Shown here: piece by piece, positions 43,781-52,815 of the stretch
Layout: every line of letters begins with the position of its first letter
Position numbering within the stretch: the stretch's first letter is position 1
Source: Blastococcus sp. TF02A-35
GTDB lineage: Bacteria > Actinomycetota > Actinomycetes > Mycobacteriales > Geodermatophilaceae
Direction of reading: 5' to 3'
Assembly: GCF_004571075.1 (NCBI RefSeq)
Contig: NZ_SPQP01000017.1
Location: forward strand, 1-64,000
DNA: 64,000 bases
Notes under the pieces: generated by a model
Databases searched by the model: none
The model's input: the letters and a program-made list of their open reading frames with translations, nothing else
What the model was told of the DNA's origin: nothing
Translations under genes and position numbers: made by a program

Positions 43781-44119
43781 TCACGGTTTTACGTCGAACA
43801 AGCCATGGAGTCCAGTCAGATCCAGGATCTTCCGTACGGATTTGCTCGGACGGTGCAGCGCAGGGCGTCCGCCATCGGCCCGGCTCGCCAGCGTCATGCG
43901 GACCAAAAAAGCTAGTCCGCTGGAGTCCATGAACGTGACAGCGGACGCATTCACCGAGAGGCGGGTGTCGTTCCTCAGTGCTGCGATGTCGTCAGGCGCG
44001 GAGGCGTTGAATGCAGCGACCACAGCCACATCGATCTCGCCATGCAGCTGCAGGACGGGACCGGCGTCCGTGTAGCCGACCACGATGGACCCTGGTGGAT
44101 GTGGGGGTGCGGAGTTCAC
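43781..44119 (-). CDS. STAS-domain anti-sigma factor antagonist
   Basis: 112 residues from GTG. The STAS fold is recognised from VLQLHGEIDVAVVAAFNA, NASAVTFMDSSGLAFLVRM and KILDLTGLHGLFDV. The phosphorylatable serine is present in DSSGLAFL. It would bind an RsbW-like kinase when unphosphorylated and so free a sigma factor or other partner. The kinase gene at 44294 is its nearest upstream neighbour on the same strand, 174 bp away. Confidence 0.9.
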   Translation of the reverse strand: MNSAPPHPPGSIVVGYTDAGPVLQLHGEIDVAVVAAFNASAPDDIAALRNDTRLSVNASAVTFMDSSGLAFLVRMTLASRADGGRPALHRPSKSVRKILDLTGLHGLFDVKP

Positions 44120-44293
44120 GGATCGTGCTTCCTTCTGCTCATGGAGCGTTGCGTGTACATCGTAAACAGCCGCTCGGGAAGCAGGTGTACCGGCCGAGGA
44201 GTGCGACCAAGGCAGCGAATGAGCCCGAGTTGCGGGGATCTTCCTGCTGCGTACGCCGGCGGCGGGATACCCCCGTACCGGTCGAGTGCTCGG

Positions 44294-44755
44294 TCAGCCG
44301 AAGGCGCCGCGACGTCGCGGAGCCATCCTTCGGCAGAACGCCCACACAAGCTTGCGCTCGGCCTGCGTCACCCATCCGTGCGCAGAGGCCAGTGCAGCCA
44401 CGAGCCCGAGACCCAGGCCACCCTGAGATGGGTCTCGGCCGACGGCCGGCGTCGGCGGACTGGTGGCGGCGGAGTCACTTACTTCGACCAGTAGCCCTTC
44501 GGAGCCAAATGAGACTCGAGCGCGCACGGGGCGGCCGCCGTGCCGCAGTGCGTTGGACGCCAACTCATCGAAGGCCAGCAGAAACTTTTCCTCGAACTCG
44601 ATGTCGCTCACCGGCTCAAGACGGCTCACCAGCGAGAGCAGGCCACGAAGCTCCGCACGCACGGCAGGCAGTTGATCGGTGCTTTCCAGTTGCCAGGTCC
44701 AGATGTTGCCCGTGATCACGGGAGGCGGCTGCTGCACCCAATGTTGCTCGCTCAC
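44294..44755 (-). CDS. RsbW-like HATPase (anti-sigma / serine kinase)
   Basis: 153 residues from GTG at 44755, preferred because GGAAG lies five bases upstream; ATG at 44767 is an alternative. The GHKL fold has the N box FDELASNALRHGG, then LLVEVSDSAATSPPT and the G box GGLGLGLVAALASAHGW. It lacks a DNA- or membrane-binding part. It probably phosphorylates the STAS protein encoded just downstream, with the PP2C enzyme at 39370 as the opposing phosphatase. Confidence 0.88.
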   Translation of the reverse strand: MSEQHWVQQPPPVITGNIWTWQLESTDQLPAVRAELRGLLSLVSRLEPVSDIEFEEKFLLAFDELASNALRHGGRPVRARVSFGSEGLLVEVSDSAATSPPTPAVGRDPSQGGLGLGLVAALASAHGWVTQAERKLVWAFCRRMAPRRRGAFG

Positions 44756-45087
44756 ATTCACTTCCATCGGAATCGGTTTCCGCTGACCTACCCCTGCGCG
44801 CGATCGATAAGCTGGCTGGTGACGCGACGTCTCCGGCCGTGAGGTCCGGCACGCCGCCGTCCGCTTGTCGGCGTTCGCCCATACCGCCACGAGGTCGGCA
44901 CACGCGGCCGCCCAGAGCGCCGCGGGTCCAGCGCAGCAGCGTCATGGAGGCTCGAGCGATCGTTCTTGCTCAGTGCGGTGGCGGCCCCCGGCGCAGGAGA
45001 GCGCAGTGGCTCTGGGAGGCCGCCATGATGGGGGAGCCCTCCGGGGCGAAGGCGTAGATGAACCGGGGAGCGGGCATCACAGAGTAG
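44756..45087. other. Intergenic stretch between divergent signalling genes
   Basis: 332 bp between the starts of the RsbW-like and PAS-GGDEF genes; the promoters of both must lie here. A short frame on the plus strand (44839-45057) has a basic, Arg-rich composition and is not convincing. No operator motif was recognised. Confidence 0.45.
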
Positions 45088-45969
45088 ATGTTGGACCCAT
45101 CCGATGGCCTCAGCGCCAGCCAGCTCGTCGGCTTTGAGTTCGCCCCCGTTGGTATGGCGGTCACGTCAACGTCCGGTGTGCTGATACATGTCAATGGCGC
45201 GCTGAGTCGGCTTCTCGGCGACCAGCCGGCCGCTCTGCGCGGCCGGTCGATGATCGACTTCACCCACCCGGACGACGTCCCGGCCGCTACGCAGTCATGC
45301 GTCGACTTGAATGAGCGCCGAAGCCGCCTGTGGCGGCACGAGTGCCGCCTGGTTCGCGTGACCGGGGAGGCCGTGCCGGTGCGAGTCATCACCTCGTGGG
45401 TGCACGAGCGTGACGAGGTGGACCTCCTCGTCATGGTCGTGGATGACATCAGCGAACGGAAGGCCATCGAGGCGCACCTCGAGCATCGCGCGCTGCATGA
45501 CTCACTCACGGGCCTAGCCAATCGCCGCTTGTTCGAGGACCGGCTTCGTCACGCCCTCGACCGCGGCGCCCGCCAGCGAACCTCGACATGCGTACTGATG
45601 ATCGACTTGGATGAGTTCAAGTCGGTCAACGACAACCACGGTCACTTGCTCGGCGACGCAGTGCTGGTTGCCTTCGCCCACCGCTTGGCCTCGGTACTTC
45701 GCACCAGCGACACGGCTGCCCGAATCGGCGGGGACGAGTTCGCAGTCGTCCTCGAGGACAGCGACCCGGCGCGGGCGCGCGGACTGGTCGTCCGGTTACG
45801 AGCAGCGATGGCTGCGCCCTTGCACGCCAGCCTGGCGGACGAGCCCATCCAGTTCTCTGCAGGAATTGCGCACGTGCCCAGCGCAGTGGCGCTCGATGTC
45901 GACCGCAGCCGGATCCTGGGCGAGGCAGATAGGTCGATGTATGCCGACAAGGCTCGCCGCCGGACGTAG
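45088..45969 (+). CDS. PAS-GGDEF diguanylate cyclase
   Basis: 293 residues from ATG. The PAS domain (about 8-125) is recognised from FEFAPVGMAVTSTSGVLIHVN, ALRGRSMIDFTHPDD and the PAC strand LLVMVVDDISERKAIE. The GGDEF domain has HDSLTGLANRRLFEDRL, LMIDLDEFKSVNDNHGHLLGD and RIGGDEFAVVLED. Unlike the cyclase at 42551, it keeps the I-site RTSD, so product inhibition is expected. No membrane helix: a cytosolic sensor-cyclase. Confidence 0.92.
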   Translation: MLDPSDGLSASQLVGFEFAPVGMAVTSTSGVLIHVNGALSRLLGDQPAALRGRSMIDFTHPDDVPAATQSCVDLNERRSRLWRHECRLVRVTGEAVPVRVITSWVHERDEVDLLVMVVDDISERKAIEAHLEHRALHDSLTGLANRRLFEDRLRHALDRGARQRTSTCVLMIDLDEFKSVNDNHGHLLGDAVLVAFAHRLASVLRTSDTAARIGGDEFAVVLEDSDPARARGLVVRLRAAMAAPLHASLADEPIQFSAGIAHVPSAVALDVDRSRILGEADRSMYADKARRRT

Positions 45970-46327
45970 GGCTCGTGCGAACCGTCGGCATGCGCCTCGA
46001 CGGTGCTCTCTCAGAGGTCCTCGTAGGACCGGTTCTCGTAACTGGCTGGGTCGTCCTGAACATCGGGACTGCACCCTGAGAGTTGACTCGAAGCCGTCTT
46101 GCGTTCAACTGAGTTGGGCGATGTCTGCCGCGGTCGACGGTGCGGCACCTCACCCGGTGAAGCGAGGGCGATCAGTCGCCGCTGCAGACCGCCGACAGTG
46201 CCGGTGCCTGACTCGATGTGGTGGTCAGCTGTGTCGTCGTCAAGCTCAGCGACCGAACTGTCGATATCGAGAGGGACTGCACCGGCGTGGTGCGTCAGCC
46301 GAGTCAGTTGACGGGAGCGGTGAACTC
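45970..46327. other. Intergenic stretch, no gene seen
   Basis: 358 bp between the cyclase and the EAL gene. Frames on both strands are short and lack start signals. No repeat or hairpin was noticed. Confidence 0.5.
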
Positions 46328-47572
46328 ATGGGAGGCGCGATCGAGGCCGGTTCCAGCGTCGCGAGTGATGCGGCGGCGTGGCGCTCGGCTATCGCCCGGG
46401 CTCTTTGCGACCCGGACGAACCGACCCTCGTGTTCCAGCCCATCGTCGACCTCCGGCGCGGCGTGGTGGCTGGGTACGAGGCGTTGTCTCGTTTCGCGGG
46501 CCCGCCGACTGCTTCCCCCGACGCGTGGTTCGCGGCCGCAGACCGCTTGGGTCTCGCCGCTCAGCTCGAAGCGAGGGTGGTGACCGCCGCCATCGCCGCC
46601 CGGGACCGACTGCCCGCGGGCTGTTTCCTCACCGTCAACGTAAGCCCGCACCTGATGCATCAACCAGAGTTGGCCGACGTCCTCACGGCGGCGCCTGACC
46701 TGAGCCGGCTGGTGCTGGAGCTGACCGAGCACGTTCAGATCGACGATCATGCACGGCTCAACGCGCTCCTCGATCAACTGCGCGCCGTCGGTGCGACAGT
46801 GGCTCTGGACGATGCGGGATCGGGCTACTCCGGTCTTCAACAGCTGGCTCTCGTCCGACCCGAGCTGGTAAAGATCGACCGGGCGCTCGTGGATCACGCC
46901 GATCGTGACGAGGTGAAGCTGGCCCTTGCTGAACTGCTGGGTAGCTATGCAGGTCGCCTCGACGCCGCGCTCATCGCCGAAGGTATCGAGCGTCCGGAGG
47001 AGCTCGAGGCGTTCATCCGCATGGGCGTGCCGCTCGGGCAGGGCTGGCTCTTCGGTCGCCCGACACCGACCTGGACAACCCTGGCTCCCGAGCTGGGGGA
47101 GTGGATTCGCGCTCTCGCCGATGACCGCAGCCGGGGCGACCGCATCGCCAGCCTGGTGGAGCGGACCACGTCGATCAGCGACTCCGAGCTCGGTCAGGTC
47201 TCGACCATCCTCTGCGCCGATCCGAGTCTGGAGTTCATCGCGGTGCTGGACCGGAACGACCGCGCAGTCTGCCTGGTCCGCCGTCAACTGCGGAGTGGCG
47301 ATTCCCTCGGTGAGACCCACGTCCTCTCCGTGAGCCTGCGCGCTTCCGCCGACGCCGAAGTCGCGGACGTCGCGACGCGCGCCATGACTCGTCCGACAGG
47401 TTCGCGGTTCGACCCGGTGGTGTGCGAGGACAGCTTCGGCGGCTACGCCGGCATCGTCCGCCCCGAACGCATGATGTTGCGTCTCGCTCAGCTCACGAGT
47501 GCCCCTGCGAGTGCCGATGGTCCGGACCGAGAGCTGTGGCTGGTGGGCGCTGCGGCGAGGAATGAGGGGTAG
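46328..47572 (+). CDS. EAL-domain cyclic-di-GMP phosphodiesterase with C-terminal sensory extension
   Basis: 414 residues from ATG. The EAL domain (about 20-255) keeps the catalytic set: YEALSRF, the Asn in LTVNVSP, LELTEH, VALDDAGSGYSGL, the Lys in LVKIDRAL, and IAEGIE. So hydrolysis is expected. The C-terminal 150 residues (LVERTTSISDSELGQVSTIL, LEFIAVLDRNDRAVCLVRR) resemble the CBS-like domains fused to EAL in some actinobacteria. It faces the two cyclases in the same block and could oppose them. Confidence 0.92.
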   Translation: MGGAIEAGSSVASDAAAWRSAIARALCDPDEPTLVFQPIVDLRRGVVAGYEALSRFAGPPTASPDAWFAAADRLGLAAQLEARVVTAAIAARDRLPAGCFLTVNVSPHLMHQPELADVLTAAPDLSRLVLELTEHVQIDDHARLNALLDQLRAVGATVALDDAGSGYSGLQQLALVRPELVKIDRALVDHADRDEVKLALAELLGSYAGRLDAALIAEGIERPEELEAFIRMGVPLGQGWLFGRPTPTWTTLAPELGEWIRALADDRSRGDRIASLVERTTSISDSELGQVSTILCADPSLEFIAVLDRNDRAVCLVRRQLRSGDSLGETHVLSVSLRASADAEVADVATRAMTRPTGSRFDPVVCEDSFGGYAGIVRPERMMLRLAQLTSAPASADGPDRELWLVGAAARNEG

Positions 47573-47576
47573 GGCA

Positions 47577-47759
47577 GTGAAGGAATACGCCTGCGGCGAC
47601 GTCGTCCCTGGCTGTGGCGCCAGCTTCCGTGTCAGCAGCGAGAAGGAGATGCTGGCGGTGTGCACCGTTCATGCGCAGCATGACCACGGGCTCGCTGAAC
47701 CCCAGATGGCGGATGATCTGATCGCACGCATTCGAGCCGTCATCCGTTCGGTCGCCTAA
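47577..47759 (+). CDS. DUF1059 small protein
   Basis: 60 residues from GTG, four bases after the EAL stop. Signature: YACGDVVPGCGASFRVSSEK, then EMLAVCTVHAQHDHGL. The Cys/His pattern (CG, PGC, CTVHAQHDH) is that of DUF1059 and suggests metal or redox binding. Likely co-transcribed with the EAL gene. Confidence 0.85.
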   Translation: MKEYACGDVVPGCGASFRVSSEKEMLAVCTVHAQHDHGLAEPQMADDLIARIRAVIRSVA

Positions 47760-48362
47760 GAGGTCACCCGTCCCGGTAGGTGGCCCGGTCCGCGGCTCGA
47801 GCGGCACATGCCGGTCCGGTATGTGGATCGAACATTCCGATCAACCGCTGGGCGGCCACGACAGACGTGCACGGCCAGCGTGGGGTCGTGTCCCTGCCGC
47901 GAATGCGACCTGCGCTGTGGTGAGAGCGGGTCCGTCAACGGTTTATCCCGGCTGGGCGTCTGATGACAGCCTCGCGCCGTTAGGCGCCAAATGGTTTAGC
48001 GCTGCACCCGACACGTCAGCGTGTGCCTACGGCGGGTACGTCGCATGGTGCCTGGGCTCCCTTTCGGGCCTGCTCCGCCGGGACGAGCTGGACGTCACCG
48101 ATGTCGCAGGCGGCGTCCTCCTACCCTCAGAGCTGGTGCTTGTACCCTCAGAGCTGGTACTTGGTGCGGAAAGCAGGGGAGTCCTTCGTCCGCCACGCGC
48201 GGAAGCTGCAGTGCGTCCAGAGACGGTGCTGTCTCGGCATAGATCCGGAGCATCAACTGGTCGAACCACCGGCCGGGCATCGCGCATCTGGTCGCGGCGA
48301 TGCGATTGCGTCGCCGATCGTGCTCGCCGGGAGATTGCAGTGCAACCAGCAACTGGCCCCCT
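47760..48362 (+). other. Long intergenic stretch with a possible decayed frame and a tandem repeat
   Basis: About 600 bp. A plus-strand frame reads briefly like protein (YGGYVAWCLGSLSGLL, RRDELDVTDVAGGVLLPSEL) but lacks a plausible start and turns to Arg-rich noise after 48180. A 21-bp tandem duplication at 48122-48163 lies inside it. Probably a remnant. No RNA gene seen. Confidence 0.45.
48122..48163 (+). repeat. 21-bp tandem duplication
   Basis: TACCCTCAGAGCTGGTGCTTG at 48122-48142 is one copy; only one base differs in the adjoining copy at 48143-48163. In the plausible reading frame it duplicates seven codons (PSELVLV / PSELVLG). Recent slippage or expansion in a decayed gene would explain it. 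Confidence 0.85.
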
Positions 48363-48689
48363 GTGGCCTCAGTCCATCTTCCAGCCGCTGCGGCTGACAG
48401 TGATCGGCAGGCAGGCACCATTCGGCTGGCCGGCGAGCTCGACCGCTCCTGCGCGGAGCGCGTGACGGACGCCGTCGCGACGCTGACGCTCACCACCCGT
48501 CGCGCGTTGGTGATCGACGTGGCGAAGCTGACCTTCTGCGATGTGGAGGGAGTGCGTGCCCTGGCGCGTGCCCGAGGCCTTGCGCTCGAGCGCGGATGCG
48601 GAATGCGGCTGGTGAACCCGAGCCCCTGGCTGGCCCAGTTGCTGCGCCTAGCCGGAATCGCAGCCCTCGTCGGAACCCCCTCTTCCTGA
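48363..48689 (+). CDS. STAS-domain protein with glutamate at the phosphorylation site
   Basis: 108 residues from GTG at 48363; ATG at 48300 would add an Arg-rich lead that looks non-coding. The domain runs AGTIRLAGELDRSCAERVTD, RRALVIDVAKLTFCDVEGVR, then GCGMRLVNPSPWLAQLLRL. At the place of the conserved DxSG serine it has D-V-E-G, so the site cannot be phosphorylated and glutamate may mimic phosphoserine. It would then be permanently unable to bind an RsbW-like kinase, or bind a different partner. Confidence 0.8.
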   Translation: MASVHLPAAAADSDRQAGTIRLAGELDRSCAERVTDAVATLTLTTRRALVIDVAKLTFCDVEGVRALARARGLALERGCGMRLVNPSPWLAQLLRLAGIAALVGTPSS

Positions 48690-49033
48690 CCGGTCGGGAC
48701 CGGCGCAGGGGTCGGACATTCGCACGGAAGCCCGCCACGGATCCGTGAAGTTGCCGAGCCCGTGCTGGTGCTCAGCGAACCGCCGGTAGCGATCGACCAA
48801 CCGACGCCCCGCATCTGCTGGCGTCCAGTACGGCCTCGTCCACCCGCCGACAGCACACTCAAGTCGTGCAACCTCGTGGCGCGAGCACGGCATGGTGATG
48901 TCGATAGGGGGTGTGGTTCGACTTGAGGGCGAGCCGTGCTCGCCGATGATCAGTCGGAGCTACCAAGTGTTCGGGGCGATGCGGCTGCACTGCTGCTGCC
49001 CTGCGACCATCGCCAACTTTGCAGGAGAACTAC
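48690..49033. other. Intergenic stretch upstream of the chemoreceptor-like gene
   Basis: 344 bp. An 81-codon minus-strand frame (48648-48893) has mixed composition and overlaps the STAS gene; it cannot be confirmed. No operator or hairpin was recognised. Confidence 0.45.
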
Positions 49034-50587
49034 ATGCGTCGTCGTCCTCAGGTCGCTGCGGTCCCGTCAGCCGCTGAGATGCCACGCGACGTGGAGGCGG
49101 TCGAGAAGGTGATCGCGGCCCTCGACGGCGTCCGAGATCGGACCGCGGCATTTCGAACCGTGGGGGCCACCCTGGTGGAGGCACTCGGTCTCGGCTACGG
49201 GGCGGTGTGGATGGCCGACGACGCCGGGGCCTATCACATGGTGGGTGAGTCGGGCCCGCTGTCGGGTGTGATGGCTGAATTCGCCGGCCAGCGGGTGGAG
49301 CGGCTCCGGGCAGGAGATGGATTCGGCGGCGAGGCGATCAGGACGCGCCGGGTGGTGCTGACGGACGCCAGCAGCAATCCGTCGGAGTGTCTGCGGTGGC
49401 AGGCTGCGCAGGCCGCTGGGGCGACGCATGGGGTGCTCGTCCCGGTGATCGAGGACGGTCGGGTGGTGGCGTTGAAGGAGTACTACAACGCCGGGTCGAT
49501 GACCTTCTCCGGTGCCCGTCGGGAGAAGTGGGAGGCGCTGGACCGGCTCGTGGCCCATGCCCGTCGCGCCGCCCTGGACAGGGCCGCGCTGCGGGAAACT
49601 CTCGACGATCGGGCCGCCGTTACCGCTGTGGTCACCGAGATTGGGTCTGCTGGGACCGCTGAGGCGGCGCTACGAGTGGCGCTGGACACCGTGCGTACCG
49701 CCTTCGGCTGGGCATACGGCTCCTACTGGAAGCTCGACGAGGACGCGCAGCTGCTGCGATTCCAGCAGGAGTCCGGCTCCGCCGGCAAGGAATTCCGTGA
49801 GGTGACCCTGGCCGCCAGTTTTGCCGAAGGGGTCGGGCTGTCGGGCCGGGCGTGGCGGGCGCGAGACCTCTACTTCGTCCGCGATCTGGCCGAGGTGACC
49901 GACTGCGTGCGCGCTCCTGCCGCGCAGCGTGCCGGCGTCCGCTCAGGCGTGTGTTTCCCCCTGGTGGTCGGCGGGCGCGTGATCGGCACGATGGATTTCT
50001 TCGTCACCGAGACGATCGAACTGTCCGAGTCGCGGGCCGCTGCGCTGCGCAATGTCCAGCAACTGGTCTCCCAGCGGCTGGACGTGCTGCGCCGCACCGA
50101 GTCCTCGGCCGACAGTGCTCGGGATCTGCTGGACACCGTCGCCCGGCTGCGGGATGCGGCCGGGGAGGCCGGCCGGGTCGCCGAACAAGCGGTAACGCAG
50201 GCCTCCACCATGAGCGACGAGGTCGACGCCCTCACTCAGGCGTCGACGGCCATCGGCGAGGTCATTCGCATCATCTCCGGCATCGCGGAGCAGACCAATC
50301 TGCTGGCACTCAACGCCACGATCGAGGCCGCCCGCGCCGGGGAGGCAGGTAAGGGATTCGCCGTCGTCGCCAGCGAGGTCAAAGACCTTGCCCGGGAAAC
50401 TGCGAAGGCAACACAGCGCGTTGCCGACCAGATCGCCGCGATCCAGGCGACCAGTCAGACCGTCACCGCGGGCATCGGTGCCACCAGCGACATCATCGGC
50501 CGACTCGACGCCGTACAAGCACGCATCGGAGACGTTCTAGAGGAGCAGGCAAGCATGGCCGCAGCCTTCGAAGAGATGGCCTCCTGA
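49034..50587 (+). CDS. Soluble GAF-GAF methyl-accepting chemotaxis-type receptor
   Basis: 517 residues from ATG, with GGAG seven bases upstream. Two GAF domains (about 25-175: [22 protein letters not shown]; about 195-340: [31 protein letters not shown]) precede a coiled-coil signalling domain. The hairpin tip [20 protein letters not shown], then [17 protein letters not shown], is intact. There is no membrane segment or HAMP domain. No che genes are near. It may signal to a distant CheA or act as a cytosolic scaffold; many actinobacteria of this group are motile. Confidence 0.9.
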   Translation: MRRRPQVAAVPSAAEMPRDVEAVEKVIAALDGVRDRTAAFRTVGATLVEALGLGYGAVWMADDAGAYHMVGESGPLSGVMAEFAGQRVERLRAGDGFGGEAIRTRRVVLTDASSNPSECLRWQAAQAAGATHGVLVPVIEDGRVVALKEYYNAGSMTFSGARREKWEALDRLVAHARRAALDRAALRETLDDRAAVTAVVTEIGSAGTAEAALRVALDTVRTAFGWAYGSYWKLDEDAQLLRFQQESGSAGKEFREVTLAASFAEGVGLSGRAWRARDLYFVRDLAEVTDCVRAPAAQRAGVRSGVCFPLVVGGRVIGTMDFFVTETIELSESRAAALRNVQQLVSQRLDVLRRTESSADSARDLLDTVARLRDAAGEAGRVAEQAVTQASTMSDEVDALTQASTAIGEVIRIISGIAEQTNLLALNATIEAARAGEAGKGFAVVASEVKDLARETAKATQRVADQIAAIQATSQTVTAGIGATSDIIGRLDAVQARIGDVLEEQASMAAAFEEMAS

Positions 50588-51229
50588 CCCCCGGGTGCCG
50601 AGGGGCATCGGCGGCCGTCGAACACGGTCAGCGGAAGGCGCTCACATACGCGACCCCAACCTAGTAGTGGGCGCCACGTGCATGGATGAAGGGGTCTTCG
50701 TGCACGGCGACGAGCTGGGCTGAGGCCAAAGGCGCAACGTTCGCCGTCAGTGGGCGGAGGCCCCTTCATCTCGTACACGCGCGCGTCGGCCACGTGCAGC
50801 AGAGCGGGGTCGACGGCTGCTTTACGAGGTCGAGCACCAGGCCCGGGACACGGGCGTCCGCACCCTGCGGGTGGAGACGAACAGGACGCTGGTGGAGGCG
50901 ATCGGCCTGTACCGCAGCGCGGGGTTTGTGAAGGTTTCGGCGTTCAACGACGAACCGTTCGCGCACCACTGGTTCGAGAAGCAGCTGCTGCGACCCTTGC
51001 GGCTCAGCCGACCCCTGCCAGGCCGATCGTGCGTGCTGACGACGTCCTTACGGGCGCAGCCGCCGCCGAACTCAGCGGTGCTCGGTCGTGTCGCCCGGGG
51101 GCTCCGCGGCGGGAGATCGCCAGGGCTGCACGGAGCCGGCGGCGCCCACGATGCGCTGGGTGATGTCGCGGAGCTGCCGGCGCTGAGCTGCGGTCAAGGG
51201 TGCCAGGACCAGTTGCCGGACGACTAGGT
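50588..51229 (+). other. Long intergenic stretch with a GNAT gene remnant
   Basis: 642 bp. The middle holds the acetyltransferase remnant described at 50780-50985. To its right the frame continues into Pro/Arg/Gly-rich sequence with no family resemblance. A weak GC-rich dyad near 51090-51140 is not convincing. Confidence 0.5.
50780..50985 (+). pseudogene. 5'-truncated GNAT acetyltransferase remnant
   Basis: The frame reads RAAERGRRLLYEVEHQARDT, a degenerate acetyl-CoA-binding motif A. It continues as GVRTLRVETNRTLVEAIGLY, RSAGFVKVSAFNDEP and FAHHWFEKQL, a complete GNAT motif B and C-terminus. The N-terminal half of the domain is missing, and no start codon with a ribosome site is present. 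Clear remnant of a small-molecule acetyltransferase. Confidence 0.7.
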
Positions 51230-51646
51230 TCACTGAGTTGACCAGGGGCGAACGGCCAGCGGAAGGCTGAGCGGTATCGGAGTTCGAGAGGGAGAAACCG
51301 ATACCTCGACCGTGTGCAGCCCGGTAGAGGTGACGGTCATCTCAACATCGACCGGCAAGGTGAGCGCGACCGGACGTACGGACTCGTCGTTTTCACCTTC
51401 GATGAATGCGTGAGATCCCACGGACCAGACTTGACCGTCGGGATAGCGAAGAGAGACATCGATGGTGGCCGACTCCAGCGGGTTGAAGGGCTCGCGGTCG
51501 GTCCGCGCGATGGTCACGATCACGGCCATGCGACCCGTCGTCGGGAAGTGCACGTGCACGGCATGAATGCCAGCGCCCCGGAGATCAAGGTCCACGGCAT
51601 GTTCGGTGTAGCCGTGGCACAGCAAGGCGGAAAGGACCTCATACAC
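51230..51646 (-). CDS. DUF6941-like beta-sandwich protein
   Basis: 138 residues from GTG. The pattern LLCHGYTEHAVDLDLRGAGI, then HVHFPTTGRMAVIVTIARTD, PLESATIDVSLRYPDGQVW and a closing TGLHTVEVSVSPSRTPIPLS resembles DUF6941 proteins, which have one small beta-sandwich. The N-terminus is a little shorter than usual. It is divergent from the RsbW-like gene. Function unknown. Confidence 0.6.
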   Translation of the reverse strand: MYEVLSALLCHGYTEHAVDLDLRGAGIHAVHVHFPTTGRMAVIVTIARTDREPFNPLESATIDVSLRYPDGQVWSVGSHAFIEGENDESVRPVALTLPVDVEMTVTSTGLHTVEVSVSPSRTPIPLSLPLAVRPWSTQ

Positions 51647-51840
51647 GCGCGCCTCCGTCGATACTTGCTACTAGCTGGGAAGCAGTTCGTACCCGCCGTC
51701 GAGTTGGTAATCCGCAGGTTCGCTGGCGTCGTTGCTAGCATCGCCCGCGACGACAGGTGCCGTCGGGTTGTCGGGCGGCGCACGTGAGTGGTTCTGAGCG
51801 GGTCATCCGTGACTCGGTAGAGACCAACGGGGGAGCTGCG

Positions 51841-52392
51841 ATGAGCGACGTCCTGTGGGCTCAGCGCCCAGTTCCGACTGTGGGGTCGGACGCAGTCCAT
51901 GTTTCCCACTGGGCGCCGACGACTCTGCTTGACCTGAGCTACAGCCGGCGCGAGCTCGCCGCTTCACTCCAGGACGCTGACCGACGCTGGGCCGCTGCCT
52001 CGGTGGCCCAGGGAGCGGAAGAGCGTCTGCTTCTGTGCGTTGAGGAACTGGGGTCCAATGCCCTCAGACACGGTCGGGCGCCGGTTCTGATGGATCTCAC
52101 CGCCTTTGATCACCACTGGTTGCTGGTGGTCAGCGACGCCGCCGCCGAGACGCCGCCAGTGCCGGCCATGGATCGTGATGCCGCGGCTGGTGGCTTGGGC
52201 TTGTATCTGGTCGCTCGCATCTGTGGCGCGCACGGCTGGACCACGCATCGTCGCCGGAAGGTCGTCTGGGTGCGCATCGACTACACGCTGACGGAGCCAC
52301 CGCCGGAGGTGGTGGATCGCCTTCCGCGTCCGCCGCTGGAGGCGACGCGGTGCAACCTGTCGGCCGCCAGCTCGCTGCGGAAGCGGGATTGA
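51841..52392 (+). CDS. RsbW-like HATPase (anti-sigma / serine kinase), second copy
   Basis: 183 residues from ATG, with GGGGGAG six bases upstream. GHKL features: LCVEELGSNALRHGRAPV (N box), LLVVSDAAAETPPVPAM, and GGLGLYLVARICGAHGW (G box). It is related to the protein at 44294 but has a longer, Pro/Arg-rich C-terminus. No STAS gene lies directly beside it. Confidence 0.88.
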   Translation: MSDVLWAQRPVPTVGSDAVHVSHWAPTTLLDLSYSRRELAASLQDADRRWAAASVAQGAEERLLLCVEELGSNALRHGRAPVLMDLTAFDHHWLLVVSDAAAETPPVPAMDRDAAAGGLGLYLVARICGAHGWTTHRRRKVVWVRIDYTLTEPPPEVVDRLPRPPLEATRCNLSAASSLRKRD

Positions 52393-52815
52393 GCAGCGGC
52401 TCGAGCCGGTGATCATCGTCCGCGGCTGCGCTTCATGTGGACGCTGCACGAGAGGGGGCAGCTGCTGCGGCTCGAGTCGACTCGTGCTGATGACCTCGCT
52501 GAGGCTGGCTGTACGGTTGATCTTGCTTCCACCTCCGGGCTGCAAAGACCGGCACCGGGTCGAGCAGGGCGCACCGCGCGCGGCAATCGGAACCCTTCGA
52601 CCCGAGGTGGTTGGCACGCCGTCAAGATCCGGCCGCGCGAGGTCGATGCCCGTCGGGCCCGAAGGTGACCCGGCCGGGTTGCGGTGAACGACCTGGGCTC
52701 GGACGGCGGGCCGTGTGATGACCTGATGACGGCGTTGTCCTGGTCGTTTCGCCCCGGCCGTCTACGCCGACCCGACCGCCCCACTCGGTTGGCACCGACA
52801 CCGGACCGTTCGAGG
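52393..52815. other. Intergenic stretch, no supported gene
   Basis: About 420 bp between the kinase stop and the formal end of the GGDEF-EAL frame. Plus-strand frames (52435-52668, 52684-52899) have Arg/Pro-rich composition and no ribosome sites. Nothing was identified. Confidence 0.5.

Noticed and set aside
48648-48893. An 81-codon minus-strand frame with plausible composition
   Set aside because: It overlaps the end of the STAS gene on the opposite strand, lacks a ribosome site, and resembles no known family.
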